Of a stretch of 64,000 nt of DNA, positions 45,162-53,363 are shown piece by piece. The stretch is from positions 7,316,001 through 7,380,000 of the forward strand of contig OZ247499.1 of the NCBI GenBank assembly GCA_965233625.1. Reading direction: 5' to 3'. The notes beneath the pieces were generated by a model that was not told where the DNA came from, searched no databases, and saw only the letters and a list, made by a program, of their open reading frames with translations. Within the stretch, counting starts at the first letter, position 1. Each line of letters starts with the position of its first letter. Source of the stretch: G965233625 sp965233625 (GTDB lineage Bacteria; Planctomycetota; Planctomycetia; Pirellulales; Pirellulaceae). A program made the translations under genes and the position numbers.

Positions 45162-46112
45162 TTACTTGCCGGATTTCCGTTCCGCCTTGATCCGTGGCGA
45201 GTTTTCAAAGGAGAACCGGGGCAGTTTATCGCGGTTGAATCCCACCAGATGCTTCCGGTCTTCCGCCGCGCGGAAAGCGGGCCTGGTATATCGCCAGGTT
45301 CTGTCGCCGAATGTTTCTTGAAGAAACTCCGCCAGGCGGGGATCGTATTTCTTGAGTTTCTCACGGTTCCAGATTCCGTTATGCACGCGGCCATCGTCGC
45401 GTGGCGTGTTGCAATCGAACCAGGACTGCGTCCCTTCCGCCCAGTACTCCTGCACGTTGGTCGCGGCGTAACTGTTGGCCCACAAGCCGTCCTTCATCGC
45501 CTGCTCGTAAAGTGTGTTGAGGCGGGACCACCACTTACGGTCTGCCCGGCGCAGGTTGCTGGCGATGGTGTGCGAAAACTCATGGATCGTAATGTTCTCC
45601 ATGCGGTAGGGGTCACCGCGCAGGCCCAGCAGATTCTCTTCGCCGCAGGTCGCCATGGTGTACCCGCCCAGTCCGCGCGAACGCCGGTCGTGATAGGCGC
45701 CACGCGCGATCATGTGCGGCCGCTGGTTTTCGGGAATGTCCATCGTGTATTCGGTGGCAGCGATAATCCCGATGCGGACCTTATTCTCAACTAGCGCTTT
45801 CTTAATACGATCGCGTCCTGCCAGCATGTGATCCACAATCCACGCACATTCCAGGAACGCATAATCTGAGACATTTTCAGAACCGATAACCGGAATGCCC
45901 CCAACCACTACCGTATTCTTATAGAACGGATCAAGCCGGTATTTCTTCCGCAGTTCCGCAGACACGGGCTGCACCTTGAGCGGCGCCGGCGGCTGAGTGG
46001 AAGTCGCTTCTGCGAGAGGTTGATAGGCGGGTGACGCGGGCTGATCGTCTGCGAAGACAGGCACAGCCATCAATATTGCACAGGCAGTTACGATGAGCCG
46101 GAAAAGATGCAT
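45162..46112 (-). CDS. Secreted HExxH metallopeptidase-like protein
   Basis: A 316-residue protein from the ATG at 46112 (MHLFRLIV), giving a signal peptide (MAVPVFA-DD). It has HEFSHTIA as zinc site with NVQEYWAEGTQSWFD downstream, where the Glu would be the third ligand (gluzincin-like). Other segments (GGYTMATCGEENLLG) are not family-diagnostic. Probably periplasmic; protease substrate unknown. The 38-residue longer frame is rejected as lacking a leader. Confidence 0.65.
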   Translation of the reverse strand: MHLFRLIVTACAILMAVPVFADDQPASPAYQPLAEATSTQPPAPLKVQPVSAELRKKYRLDPFYKNTVVVGGIPVIGSENVSDYAFLECAWIVDHMLAGRDRIKKALVENKVRIGIIAATEYTMDIPENQRPHMIARGAYHDRRSRGLGGYTMATCGEENLLGLRGDPYRMENITIHEFSHTIASNLRRADRKWWSRLNTLYEQAMKDGLWANSYAATNVQEYWAEGTQSWFDCNTPRDDGRVHNGIWNREKLKKYDPRLAEFLQETFGDRTWRYTRPAFRAAEDRKHLVGFNRDKLPRFSFENSPRIKAERKSGK

Positions 46113-46416
46113 CTGATTGTTCCCCGTGAATGACGGAACCGCAGCGAATGGAGACATGAAGCCGCACGCGCAGTGTATCAAGTTCGCTGCGGCAAAGTCT
46201 TTTCGAGTTCTTTGGCCTTGTTCCAAAGCACACTGAACTTCGACCGGTTGGCTGTGTCCCTGTCTTCAAGCAGAAAACAGGTCTGCGTTTTCACCACGGC
46301 GCCAAGTGTCCTGCGTGCTGGGCGACTACGCGTACGGCTGCAATGTCGATTTTGCTTGTTCGGCAAGCTGAAGGCGTAAAATGGGCTACTGGCAGCAAAT
46401 CTCCGGGGAGCAAGAT
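46113..46416. other. Intergenic region without a supported gene
   Basis: About 300 bases between the divergent metallopeptidase and membrane protein genes. No convincing frame, RNA or repeat seen. Confidence 0.5.
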
Positions 46417-47091
46417 ATGTCGATCACTCTACTGCAGCGCGAAAAACCAGTCCTTGATGACTTCACCAGTGAAGATTTACTGGGAGACGAACTCGACACG
46501 CAGGCGAAGTCCGTCGGATACCATCGCCTTTATGAAGAGCGGCAGAAAGTCCGTAACCGCCATTCGCTGCTTCAAACGCTGACGCGTCTAGATACCCTGC
46601 CCTTTACGGACGGCAGCGTCGAGCGTTACAAGGCGGCATCCGAAGTTCAGCCAGACATGCGAGTGGTCATGTCGACGATTGCCGTTTTCTTTATCTCGCT
46701 GCTATTGAGCCTTGGGGCTTTGCCGGTGCTGGTCGTTTCGGCGCTGTTCGGATTTGCAACGGTGGCGTTCTATTCGGCGATTGTGTTTCTGGCGAACGTC
46801 GCGGCTTTATTCCTTTCGTGCTACGTCATTTTGCGGATCGATAATGAGAAGACGTGGAAGCTGCACCCGCTGTCTGAGTATGGAGAGCCGGTTCCAGAAT
46901 TCGCACTGCAGACCGCAGTAGACATTAAGAAAGAGTTTCCCGATGCGGAATTCTATGTCTGCGCACTGGAAGTAAATAGAGTGATCGACGATCCATTCCT
47001 CGTACTCCGCACCCGCTTTGGCGACGAAGAACGCGACTACTATCTGGAAGTCTGGAACGAATCGCAGTTCGAGGGCGAGCGACAGGTTTAA
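46417..47091 (+). CDS. Membrane protein of unknown function
   Basis: A 224-residue protein from the ATG at 46417, preceded by GGGGAG at a spacing of six; an ATG at 46381 has no ribosome site. A cytosolic N-terminus of about 85 residues is followed by two or three membrane segments (about residues 86-150), then a charged C-terminal domain (about 75 residues). No family recognised. The next gene, a DUF1570 protein, begins 110 bases downstream. Confidence 0.6.
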   Translation: MSITLLQREKPVLDDFTSEDLLGDELDTQAKSVGYHRLYEERQKVRNRHSLLQTLTRLDTLPFTDGSVERYKAASEVQPDMRVVMSTIAVFFISLLLSLGALPVLVVSALFGFATVAFYSAIVFLANVAALFLSCYVILRIDNEKTWKLHPLSEYGEPVPEFALQTAVDIKKEFPDAEFYVCALEVNRVIDDPFLVLRTRFGDEERDYYLEVWNESQFEGERQV

Positions 47092-47201
47092 CCAGCGCTG
47101 CAGATAGAAACTGGCGGCGGCAACTGCCAGAACGATCATTTCCCGCTACCTTTCGTGCTACCATTAAACATGGCAGGCGAAATCTCAACGGAAGGTGTGT
47201 G

Positions 47202-48335
47202 ATGAAATGGTTCCTGGCGATTGCCGCGGCGCTTCTGGCATTGGTAACAGCCTATCCGGCGTATGCGCTGGATTATGTCACGTTCAAACGTGGAAATGTG
47301 CAGCAGTTGACCGGTAACGTGCTGGTGGAGGCAGAAGATGGCGGTGTGCTGATGCAGACGGCCGATGGTGTGCTGCATACGGTTCAGGGTGACGAAGTGC
47401 AGAAGCGCACCAGCGATGCGATTCCGTTCAAAGCGTTGTCGGTGGATCAACTGGCTGAGAAGATGCTGGCCGAAGCGGGAGACGGGTTCAAGATACACAC
47501 GACCGCGCACTATGTGATCTGCTACAACACGTCCGACGCATACGCGCAGTGGTGCGGTGGTTTGTATGAACGGCTCTACCGGGCCTTTCATACTTACTGG
47601 AAAGCGAAGGGCTTTGAGTTGCAAGAGGCGGCGTTCGCGCTGCCCGCCATGGTTTTCGACACCCGCGCGGCCTATGTCCGCTATGCAACGCGCGAATTCG
47701 GCGAGGCTGCGGGCGCCACCATTGGCTATTACAGCCTAAAGACCAACCGCGTTGCCATGTACGATCTGACGGGCGCCGGCGCCGCGCGGCTGCGAGGCGG
47801 CGGGACGACGGCGCAGGTCAACCGGCTATTGATGATGCCCGGCGCCGAACGGACGGTCGCCACCATTGTGCACGAGGCAACGCATCAACTGGCGTTCAAC
47901 TGCGGACTGCAAACGCGTTATGCCGACCTGCCGATGTGGCTCAATGAAGGCATCGCGATGTATTTTGAAACGCCCGATCTGCGCAGTTCCAAAGGCTGGC
48001 GGAACATCGGCGGCGTGAACCGTACGCGATTGCCCGAGTTCCGTCTGGGCCTGCGGAACCGGCCGGCAGATGCGCTGCAGTCATTGGTCAGCGACAACAG
48101 CCGCTTCCGTAACACGCAGGCCGCGAAAACGTCGTACGCCGAAGCGTGGGCGTTGACCTACTACCTGCTGCGACGTTATCCCAAAGAGTTCGTCGCGTAT
48201 CTAAAAATGCTTGCCGCGAAAAAGCCGCTTGCGGAAACCACACCACAGCAACGGGTCGCCGAGTTTGTCGCCGCGTTTGGCAAACTGGAAGAAGTCGACG
48301 CGGACTTCCTACGCGCGATGCGTCGCGTGCGTTAA
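47202..48335 (+). CDS. DUF1570 peptidase-MA-like secreted protein
   Basis: A 377-residue protein from the ATG at 47202 (ribosome site GGAAGG); a GTG at 47199 is also in frame. After a signal peptide (TAYPAYA-LD) comes a small N-terminal region with beta strands, then the zincin core IVHEATHQLAFNCG and, 22 residues on, PMWLNEGIAMYFE. These fit DUF1570/peptidase MA-like proteins. Probably exported and Zn-binding. Its stop overlaps that of the convergent dehydrogenase gene by four bases. Confidence 0.75.
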   Translation: MKWFLAIAAALLALVTAYPAYALDYVTFKRGNVQQLTGNVLVEAEDGGVLMQTADGVLHTVQGDEVQKRTSDAIPFKALSVDQLAEKMLAEAGDGFKIHTTAHYVICYNTSDAYAQWCGGLYERLYRAFHTYWKAKGFELQEAAFALPAMVFDTRAAYVRYATREFGEAAGATIGYYSLKTNRVAMYDLTGAGAARLRGGGTTAQVNRLLMMPGAERTVATIVHEATHQLAFNCGLQTRYADLPMWLNEGIAMYFETPDLRSSKGWRNIGGVNRTRLPEFRLGLRNRPADALQSLVSDNSRFRNTQAAKTSYAEAWALTYYLLRRYPKEFVAYLKMLAAKKPLAETTPQQRVAEFVAAFGKLEEVDADFLRAMRRVR

Positions 48336-49384
48336 CTTTCTTCCGGGTGAATCAGCACCTTCGAGAAAAAGCTGGAGCCGTCGCGCATCATCTCCAGGGC
48401 GGCGATGGCGTCTGTCAGCGGCACGCGGTGTGTGATGAGCGGTTTCAGATTGAGCACGCCGGAAGACATCGCTGTCAGGCAGGTCCGCCAGTCGTCGTCG
48501 TCGCTGTACACGCTGAAGTCGGAATTCCAGACGCCCAGCAGGTCCACCTCGCGGCGCATCAACTGCGAGATTAACGGCGCCGGGATCGTCACGTCGGCAG
48601 CCGGATTGCCCAGCATCACCACGCGACCTTCGCGGCGGGTGCACTTCAAAGCGGCTAAGAACGTCGGCGGCACGCCAGCCGCTTCAATTGCCACATGCAC
48701 ACCGCGTCCGCCGGTGAGTTGATTCACGATCTGCTCCGGGTCGTCGCTGCGGCTGTCGTAAACATGCTCGAAGCCTAAAGAGCGGGCAAGCTCCAGCTTC
48801 TCTGGCACGATATCAAACAGCGCGACACTCGCGGCGCCCATCGCCCGCAACCACTGCGCCACCATCACACCAATCGGCCCGGCGCCCAGCACCAGCGCCG
48901 TCTCGCCCAGGCGGAAGTTCGATCGCCGCACCGCATGCAGCGCCACCGCGGCGGGTTCGGTCATGGCGGCTTCTTCCAGCGATACATTATCCGGCACACG
49001 CAACAGGTTGCGTTCCGGCGCCACGACGTATTCCGAGAACGCGCCGTCGCTCCGCGAACCCAGGTAGTCGTAACCTTCGGACTGTGCATATTTGCCCGTT
49101 TCGCACGCCGCGTTATCGTCGTTCCAGATCAAAGGAAAAACAGCAACGCGGTCGCCCGGTTTGTACTGCGTGACTCCTTCGCCACAGGCTTCCACCGTTC
49201 CTGCAAACTCGTGGCCGCAGACCGTGGGAAAGCTGTACGTGCCCTTGGTAAAGCAACGCGGGATGTCCGAACCACAGACGCCGCAGAAGCCGATGCGGAC
49301 ACGCACCTTGCCCGGCTCGACTTCAGGTTGCGGAATGTCTTCCAGGCGAAGATCGCCCACGCCGTGTAATACAACTGCCTGCAT
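48332..49384 (-). CDS. GatD-like polyol-phosphate dehydrogenase lacking structural-zinc cysteines
   Basis: A 350-residue medium-chain dehydrogenase. Catalytic zinc ligands are Cys37 (GVCGSDI) and His58/Glu59 (CGHEF); the Rossmann part has VLGAGPIGVMVAQ. The middle lobe, where galactitol-1-phosphate and sorbitol dehydrogenases bind structural zinc with four cysteines, keeps only Cys94; the other positions are Asn88, Asn91 and Ser102. The YLGSRSDGAFSEYV block fits the galactitol-1-phosphate/sorbitol subgroup. It follows the epimerase fusion by 56 bases and so is probably the second gene of that operon, oxidising a sugar alcohol or its phosphate. Confidence 0.82.
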   Translation of the reverse strand: MQAVVLHGVGDLRLEDIPQPEVEPGKVRVRIGFCGVCGSDIPRCFTKGTYSFPTVCGHEFAGTVEACGEGVTQYKPGDRVAVFPLIWNDDNAACETGKYAQSEGYDYLGSRSDGAFSEYVVAPERNLLRVPDNVSLEEAAMTEPAAVALHAVRRSNFRLGETALVLGAGPIGVMVAQWLRAMGAASVALFDIVPEKLELARSLGFEHVYDSRSDDPEQIVNQLTGGRGVHVAIEAAGVPPTFLAALKCTRREGRVVMLGNPAADVTIPAPLISQLMRREVDLLGVWNSDFSVYSDDDDWRTCLTAMSSGVLNLKPLITHRVPLTDAIAALEMMRDGSSFFSKVLIHPEES

Positions 49385-49440
49385 GTAACTGCTCGATATG
49401 AAATGTGTTTGCGTAAGGGCGACTCGCGTCTACGTGGTCG

Positions 49441-51123
49441 TTAAACCGTTGCCCCGAGTCCTTCTTCGATCGCGGCCAGCATCTTCTGTTTGTTTTCCGC
49501 CCAGGTGGCGCCCTTGCGGAAGATGCTGCTCGTGCCCGCAACCAGGTTCACAGCGCCGGCGGCGACCATGGCGGGGATGTTCTCGAAGCTGACGTTGCCA
49601 TCCACCTGGATGGGCACGTTGCTATAGCCACGGTCGTCCAGCATCTGCCGGCAGGCTTTGATTTTCCGGATCGAAGCGGGCGTCATCTTCTGGCCGGCGT
49701 AGCCAGGGTTCACCGTCATTAGCAGCACGTAGTCGATCCGTTCCAGCACGTACTCGATGGCTTCCAGCGGTGTGGACGGATTGATAGCGACGCCTGCCTG
49801 TGAACCGTTTTCGCGGATCATGGCCAGTGTGCGGTCCAGGTGCGGGCAGGTTTCCAGATGCACCGAAATCCGCTCCGGCGCCGTCTCTTTCAACAGCCCC
49901 ACAAAGAAATCGTTGTCCTGCACCATCAGGTGCACATCCAGCGGCAGATCCGTTTTGCTCTTCAGCGCTTCCAGCACGGCCAGTCCCATTGGCATGTTGG
50001 GAACGAAGTGTGCATCCATAATGTCCATGTGCAGCATGTCCACGCCGGTCGCTTCGACCTGCCGTAGCGCCGCTTCAAAGTTCAGCGGATCAACGCACAT
50101 CATCGACGGAGCGATTTCGATGTGCGTCTCGTGCGGCCGGCCGTTGCTGGCGGCAAGGGAAGCGGCTGCGGGCGTAGGGCTGCCGGTTTCTGGGGCGTCC
50201 TCCAGATAAGCCGTTTTCAGAAAACGCAGCGATTCACGCAGTGATGCTTCCAGGTGATGGTCGCTGTAGTCGCGGCCCAGCTTAGGACCGCCGATTTCCA
50301 GATAGCCCGTCATGATATCCACCGGCAGGTCCGCCGCACGTTCCTGCAGCAGTTTGCGGAAAGCAGCGACCTGGATGATGCCGCGTTCCCGCTCCGCTTG
50401 GGTGAAGCCGAACGTTGAATTGTATTGCGGGTCAGTATTCTTTAGATGCAGTTCATAAAGGTCGGGGATCGTCGCTTCGAACAGTTCGAAGTGATCGTGA
50501 ATAATCTTCCCGTTTTCGTCTGCATAACCGTGGGCGATGTCCGTGCAGTAACCCGTGCGGCTGGTGTTGCCGGCGTTGGCGGCGTGATACTCGCGCAACT
50601 CCTGCCCCATGCTGGCAATTTCGGTGGGCAGCGTGGGCGGCTCGGCCAGGCAGGACATCGGTTCGATCGTCAGCCACGGCACACCTTTTTCGTGGGCGAA
50701 GTGCATCAGCTCTTTCATGTGCTTCACGTAGCACGCGGTGCCGGCCTCTTTGGTTTCCATCTGATCGCGAAGGACGGCGCCGGGGTTGGAGCCGACACTG
50801 CGAACGCCGAGGATGGCGCCGGTTTCGATGTAGCGTTCAAAGTTCTTGCGGGCCACTTCTTCGTAGCCCGGCTCTGTGCGGAAGAAACCGCCGAGTTCGC
50901 GATGGGCGGTGAACATGCTGTCGATCACCACGCCGGCTTTGTCCGCTTCCTCGCGCAACTGATGAAAGAACGCATCAGGCAACTGGTAATGCTCAAAGTG
51001 TGTGCCGATCTGCACCCACTTCACGCCTTCTTCCGCCAGCAGATTGAACAGCCACGGGAAGGAATAACGGTATTCGATGGGGTCTGTTTTGACGCCAAGG
51101 CGGAATTCAAGCGGCTGAGCCAT
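49441..51123 (-). CDS. Two-domain sugar epimerase: xylose-isomerase-like barrel fused to an Rpe/AlsE-like epimerase
   Basis: A 560-residue protein from the ATG at 51123 (MAQPLEFRLG). Residues 1-310 form a xylose-isomerase-like TIM barrel with metal ligands in WLTIEPMSCL (Glu154), YCTDIAHG (Asp195) and GYLEIGG (Glu276). A Pro/Ala/Ser linker (about 310-333) leads to a second barrel: IEIAPSMMCVDPLNF, LHMDIMDAHFVPN, DVHLMVQDN, MTVNPGYAGQKM, IQVDGNVS. This is ribulose-phosphate/allulose-6-phosphate 3-epimerase type (PSMMC fits AlsE). Neither half is truncated. It is divergent from the deoR-type regulator and upstream of the dehydrogenase. Confidence 0.85.
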   Translation of the reverse strand: MAQPLEFRLGVKTDPIEYRYSFPWLFNLLAEEGVKWVQIGTHFEHYQLPDAFFHQLREEADKAGVVIDSMFTAHRELGGFFRTEPGYEEVARKNFERYIETGAILGVRSVGSNPGAVLRDQMETKEAGTACYVKHMKELMHFAHEKGVPWLTIEPMSCLAEPPTLPTEIASMGQELREYHAANAGNTSRTGYCTDIAHGYADENGKIIHDHFELFEATIPDLYELHLKNTDPQYNSTFGFTQAERERGIIQVAAFRKLLQERAADLPVDIMTGYLEIGGPKLGRDYSDHHLEASLRESLRFLKTAYLEDAPETGSPTPAAASLAASNGRPHETHIEIAPSMMCVDPLNFEAALRQVEATGVDMLHMDIMDAHFVPNMPMGLAVLEALKSKTDLPLDVHLMVQDNDFFVGLLKETAPERISVHLETCPHLDRTLAMIRENGSQAGVAINPSTPLEAIEYVLERIDYVLLMTVNPGYAGQKMTPASIRKIKACRQMLDDRGYSNVPIQVDGNVSFENIPAMVAAGAVNLVAGTSSIFRKGATWAENKQKMLAAIEEGLGATV

Positions 51124-51178
51124 ATCTGCTCTTCTTGTGGTGAGTAGCGTTAAACGAATGGCAGGATGATAACCGTGC

Positions 51179-51321
51179 AATCAAAATCAATCAAGTATGC
51201 TCAATGCGAAGGATCGCTTTTTTTGCATAAAACTAGTCATTTGTGAAGAAATGAAGTGTCCGGGCCTTTGCGGTCGCGACCTGGTCGTGCTACATTTTGA
51301 TTGATTTTGATCGTTTTGATT
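51179..51321. promoter_or_regulatory. Probable operator region of the DeoR-type regulator
   Basis: In the 220-base divergent gap, 14 bases at 51181-51194 are the exact reverse complement of 51297-51310. On the DeoR side the unit TTTTGAT recurs at 51295, 51305 and about 51314, that is with 10-base period, one turn of the helix. DeoR-family repressors often use such spaced direct or inverted repeats near both promoters. Control of both the epimerase operon and deoR is inferred. Confidence 0.55.
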
Positions 51322-51343
51322 TCGTGCTTATCCCGGTCCCGCT

Positions 51344-52111
51344 ATGAAGTCCAGCCGCCAGGACCAGATCCTTCAACTGCTCACAGGGCGAAATTCGCTT
51401 TCCGTGGAGGAAGCGGTCGCCAGCACGGGCGCCAGTCCGGCAACGGTGCGCCGTGACTTTAATCATCTGGCGGAACAGCAACTGGTTGAACGCGTACACG
51501 GCGGCGTGCGGCCGGCCCGCACCGGCGACCATTCGTTTGCACTACGCCGAAACCAGAATACGGAAGAGAAGTACGCCATCGCCTGTCGCGCGGCAGCGAT
51601 GTTGCAGCCAGCCGACGCTGTGTTTGTCGACGGCGGCACCACCACCCTGCAACTCGCGGCGTGCCTACCACCGGCGCCGTTGCGGATCATTACCAACTCG
51701 GTGCGGTTTGCTTCGGCTCTTGATGGTGAAGCGGCCACACGCGGCACGCTGGAAATTCTGGTAACCGGCGGCTATCTAGTGCCGCAGAGCGGGTTGCTGG
51801 CGGGGATTGCCGCGCGGAACAGCCTGGCGGAATATCACGCCAATTGGGCGTTTCTGTCGGCAGGCGGCGTTACGGCCGATGGGATCTTCAACAACAGCCA
51901 GCACGTGGTGGATATCGAACGGGTGATGATCGCGCAGGCGGCCAAAGTCGCCGTGCTGGCGGATCATTCCAAAATCGGCGCGACCGCGTTGTGCCACATT
52001 AGTGACTTCAGCCAGATCGACGTGCTCATCACCAACCGCCACCCTTCCACCACGCACCACATCAAACAACTGCGTAAAGTTGTGAACGTGGTGGAAGTTG
52101 ATATGCCGTAG
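51344..52111 (+). CDS. DeoR-family transcriptional regulator
   Basis: A 255-residue protein with an N-terminal DeoR helix-turn-helix (QDQILQLLTG and SPATVRRDFNHLAEQ, VHGGV) and a C-terminal DeoR sensor domain (AVFVDGGTTTLQLAACL), which binds sugar phosphates in known members. It is divergent from the epimerase operon, with operator-like repeats between them. It probably represses that operon; its effector is likely a phosphorylated sugar or polyol. Confidence 0.9.
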   Translation: MKSSRQDQILQLLTGRNSLSVEEAVASTGASPATVRRDFNHLAEQQLVERVHGGVRPARTGDHSFALRRNQNTEEKYAIACRAAAMLQPADAVFVDGGTTTLQLAACLPPAPLRIITNSVRFASALDGEAATRGTLEILVTGGYLVPQSGLLAGIAARNSLAEYHANWAFLSAGGVTADGIFNNSQHVVDIERVMIAQAAKVAVLADHSKIGATALCHISDFSQIDVLITNRHPSTTHHIKQLRKVVNVVEVDMP

Positions 52112-52123
52112 TTCGCAGCGGAA

Positions 52124-52292
52124 CTACTTCACCGGCGCCACTTCGTTAACCCGTAGGTCAGGCGCCTGCCTGACATCGAACAGAAATCCATGTCAAGCGA
52201 CGTCAGGCAGGCGCCTGACCTACGGGTTTGAAGCAGGTTGCACCTGCCAACGAGCGACGGTCAGACCACTATTTCACCGGCGCCACTTCGTT
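52124..52292. repeat. Duplicated pyrF 3' end flanking a palindromic insert
   Basis: Bases 52124-52147 repeat 52269-52292 in direct orientation with one mismatch. The second copy is the true 3' end of pyrF; the first would also encode Asn-Glu-Val-Ala-Pro-Val-Lys-stop. Between them a 27-base perfect inverted repeat (52148-52174 and 52202-52228) leaves a 27-base loop. The left arm starts at the base after the first copy. It looks like a hairpin element whose insertion was accompanied by duplication of the target. Confidence 0.8.
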
Positions 52293-53168
52293 CAGTGCGG
52301 CGACCATGTTCTTTGTGGAAGCTTCCACCGCATCGCGCCAGCGGGCGTCGCCAAATTCGGATGCGTAGGGCTCGCGACTATGGGCGAAGATGATGCCGCG
52401 TGAACTGTTCACCAGCGCGCCGAGGCCGTTCTCGTCAAAGGCGCCGGCGACATCGGCGGCGCCGCCGCCCTGCGCGCCGTAGCCCGGCACCAGGATCCAC
52501 ACGTGCGGCATCGCTTTACGTAATTCTGCTAACTGTTCCGGGTACGTGGCGCCGACCACTGCGCCGGCGGAACCGTAGCCGCACTCGCCTGCATCTTCAG
52601 CCGCAAGGCGTTCCACCGTGGCGGCGACATGCTCGTACATCTTTTGGCCACCGGCTTCCAGGTCCTGAAACGCTCCGCCGCCGGGGTTGGAGGTTTTTAC
52701 CAGTACGAAAATTCCTGCCGCATTCTCACGGCATGCTTTAACAAATGGCGCCAGACTGTCGTCACCCAGATAAGGACTAACGGTCAACGCGTCGGCGCCC
52801 CAGGCGCTGTCTGCGCCGAGATAGGCGGAAGCATAGGCGGCGGCGGTCGAATCGATATCGTTTCGTTTACCGTCGAGAATCACCAGTAGATTTTTGCTGC
52901 GTGCATACGAGATAACATCGGCCAAAGCTGTCATACCTGCCGGGCCAAGTTCTTCAAAGAAAGCGGCCTGCGGTTTTACTGCCGGGACCAGTGGCGCCAC
53001 GATGTCGATAATTTCGCGACAGAACAGGCGATACGCCTCAGCGGGCGAGCGGTCGGCGCCGGGCTTTAGTTCGGACGGAAGGCTGCCAGCACGCGGGTCG
53101 AGCCCCACCAGAGCAGAAGAGCCACACCGGCGGACAGCAGCAGCAAGATTATCGGCGAAGTGCGACAT
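52269..53168 (-). CDS. pyrF: Orotidine 5'-phosphate decarboxylase, long form
   Basis: A 299-residue enzyme, longer than the 230-residue form of E. coli and matching the subfamily 2 type. The catalytic tetrad region reads ILDGKRNDIDST (Asp-x-Lys-x-x-Asp). Other motifs: GLDPR at the N-terminus, AVKPQAAFFE, and VPGYGAQGG phosphate-binding. It makes UMP from OMP. A near-copy of its last eight codons lies downstream beyond a palindrome, so the current 3' end abuts a duplication. Confidence 0.92.
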   Translation of the reverse strand: MSHFADNLAAAVRRCGSSALVGLDPRAGSLPSELKPGADRSPAEAYRLFCREIIDIVAPLVPAVKPQAAFFEELGPAGMTALADVISYARSKNLLVILDGKRNDIDSTAAAYASAYLGADSAWGADALTVSPYLGDDSLAPFVKACRENAAGIFVLVKTSNPGGGAFQDLEAGGQKMYEHVAATVERLAAEDAGECGYGSAGAVVGATYPEQLAELRKAMPHVWILVPGYGAQGGGAADVAGAFDENGLGALVNSSRGIIFAHSREPYASEFGDARWRDAVEASTKNMVAALNEVAPVK

Positions 53169-53363
53169 GATTTAACTTCTAGGATGAAGTGGGACAGAGA
53201 TTGCGGTGATGTCTAATATGCTGGACGTTATACAACAATTCGCCCGCCGCTTTGAGCGGGCTGCGGGTGGAGTCACGATGGTTCGCACGGGCGCGTGACG
53301 GCTGTTTATAATGCGGCGGTCGTTCACACCGTGCACAAGCTTCCCATGTATCTGGAGCCTTCG

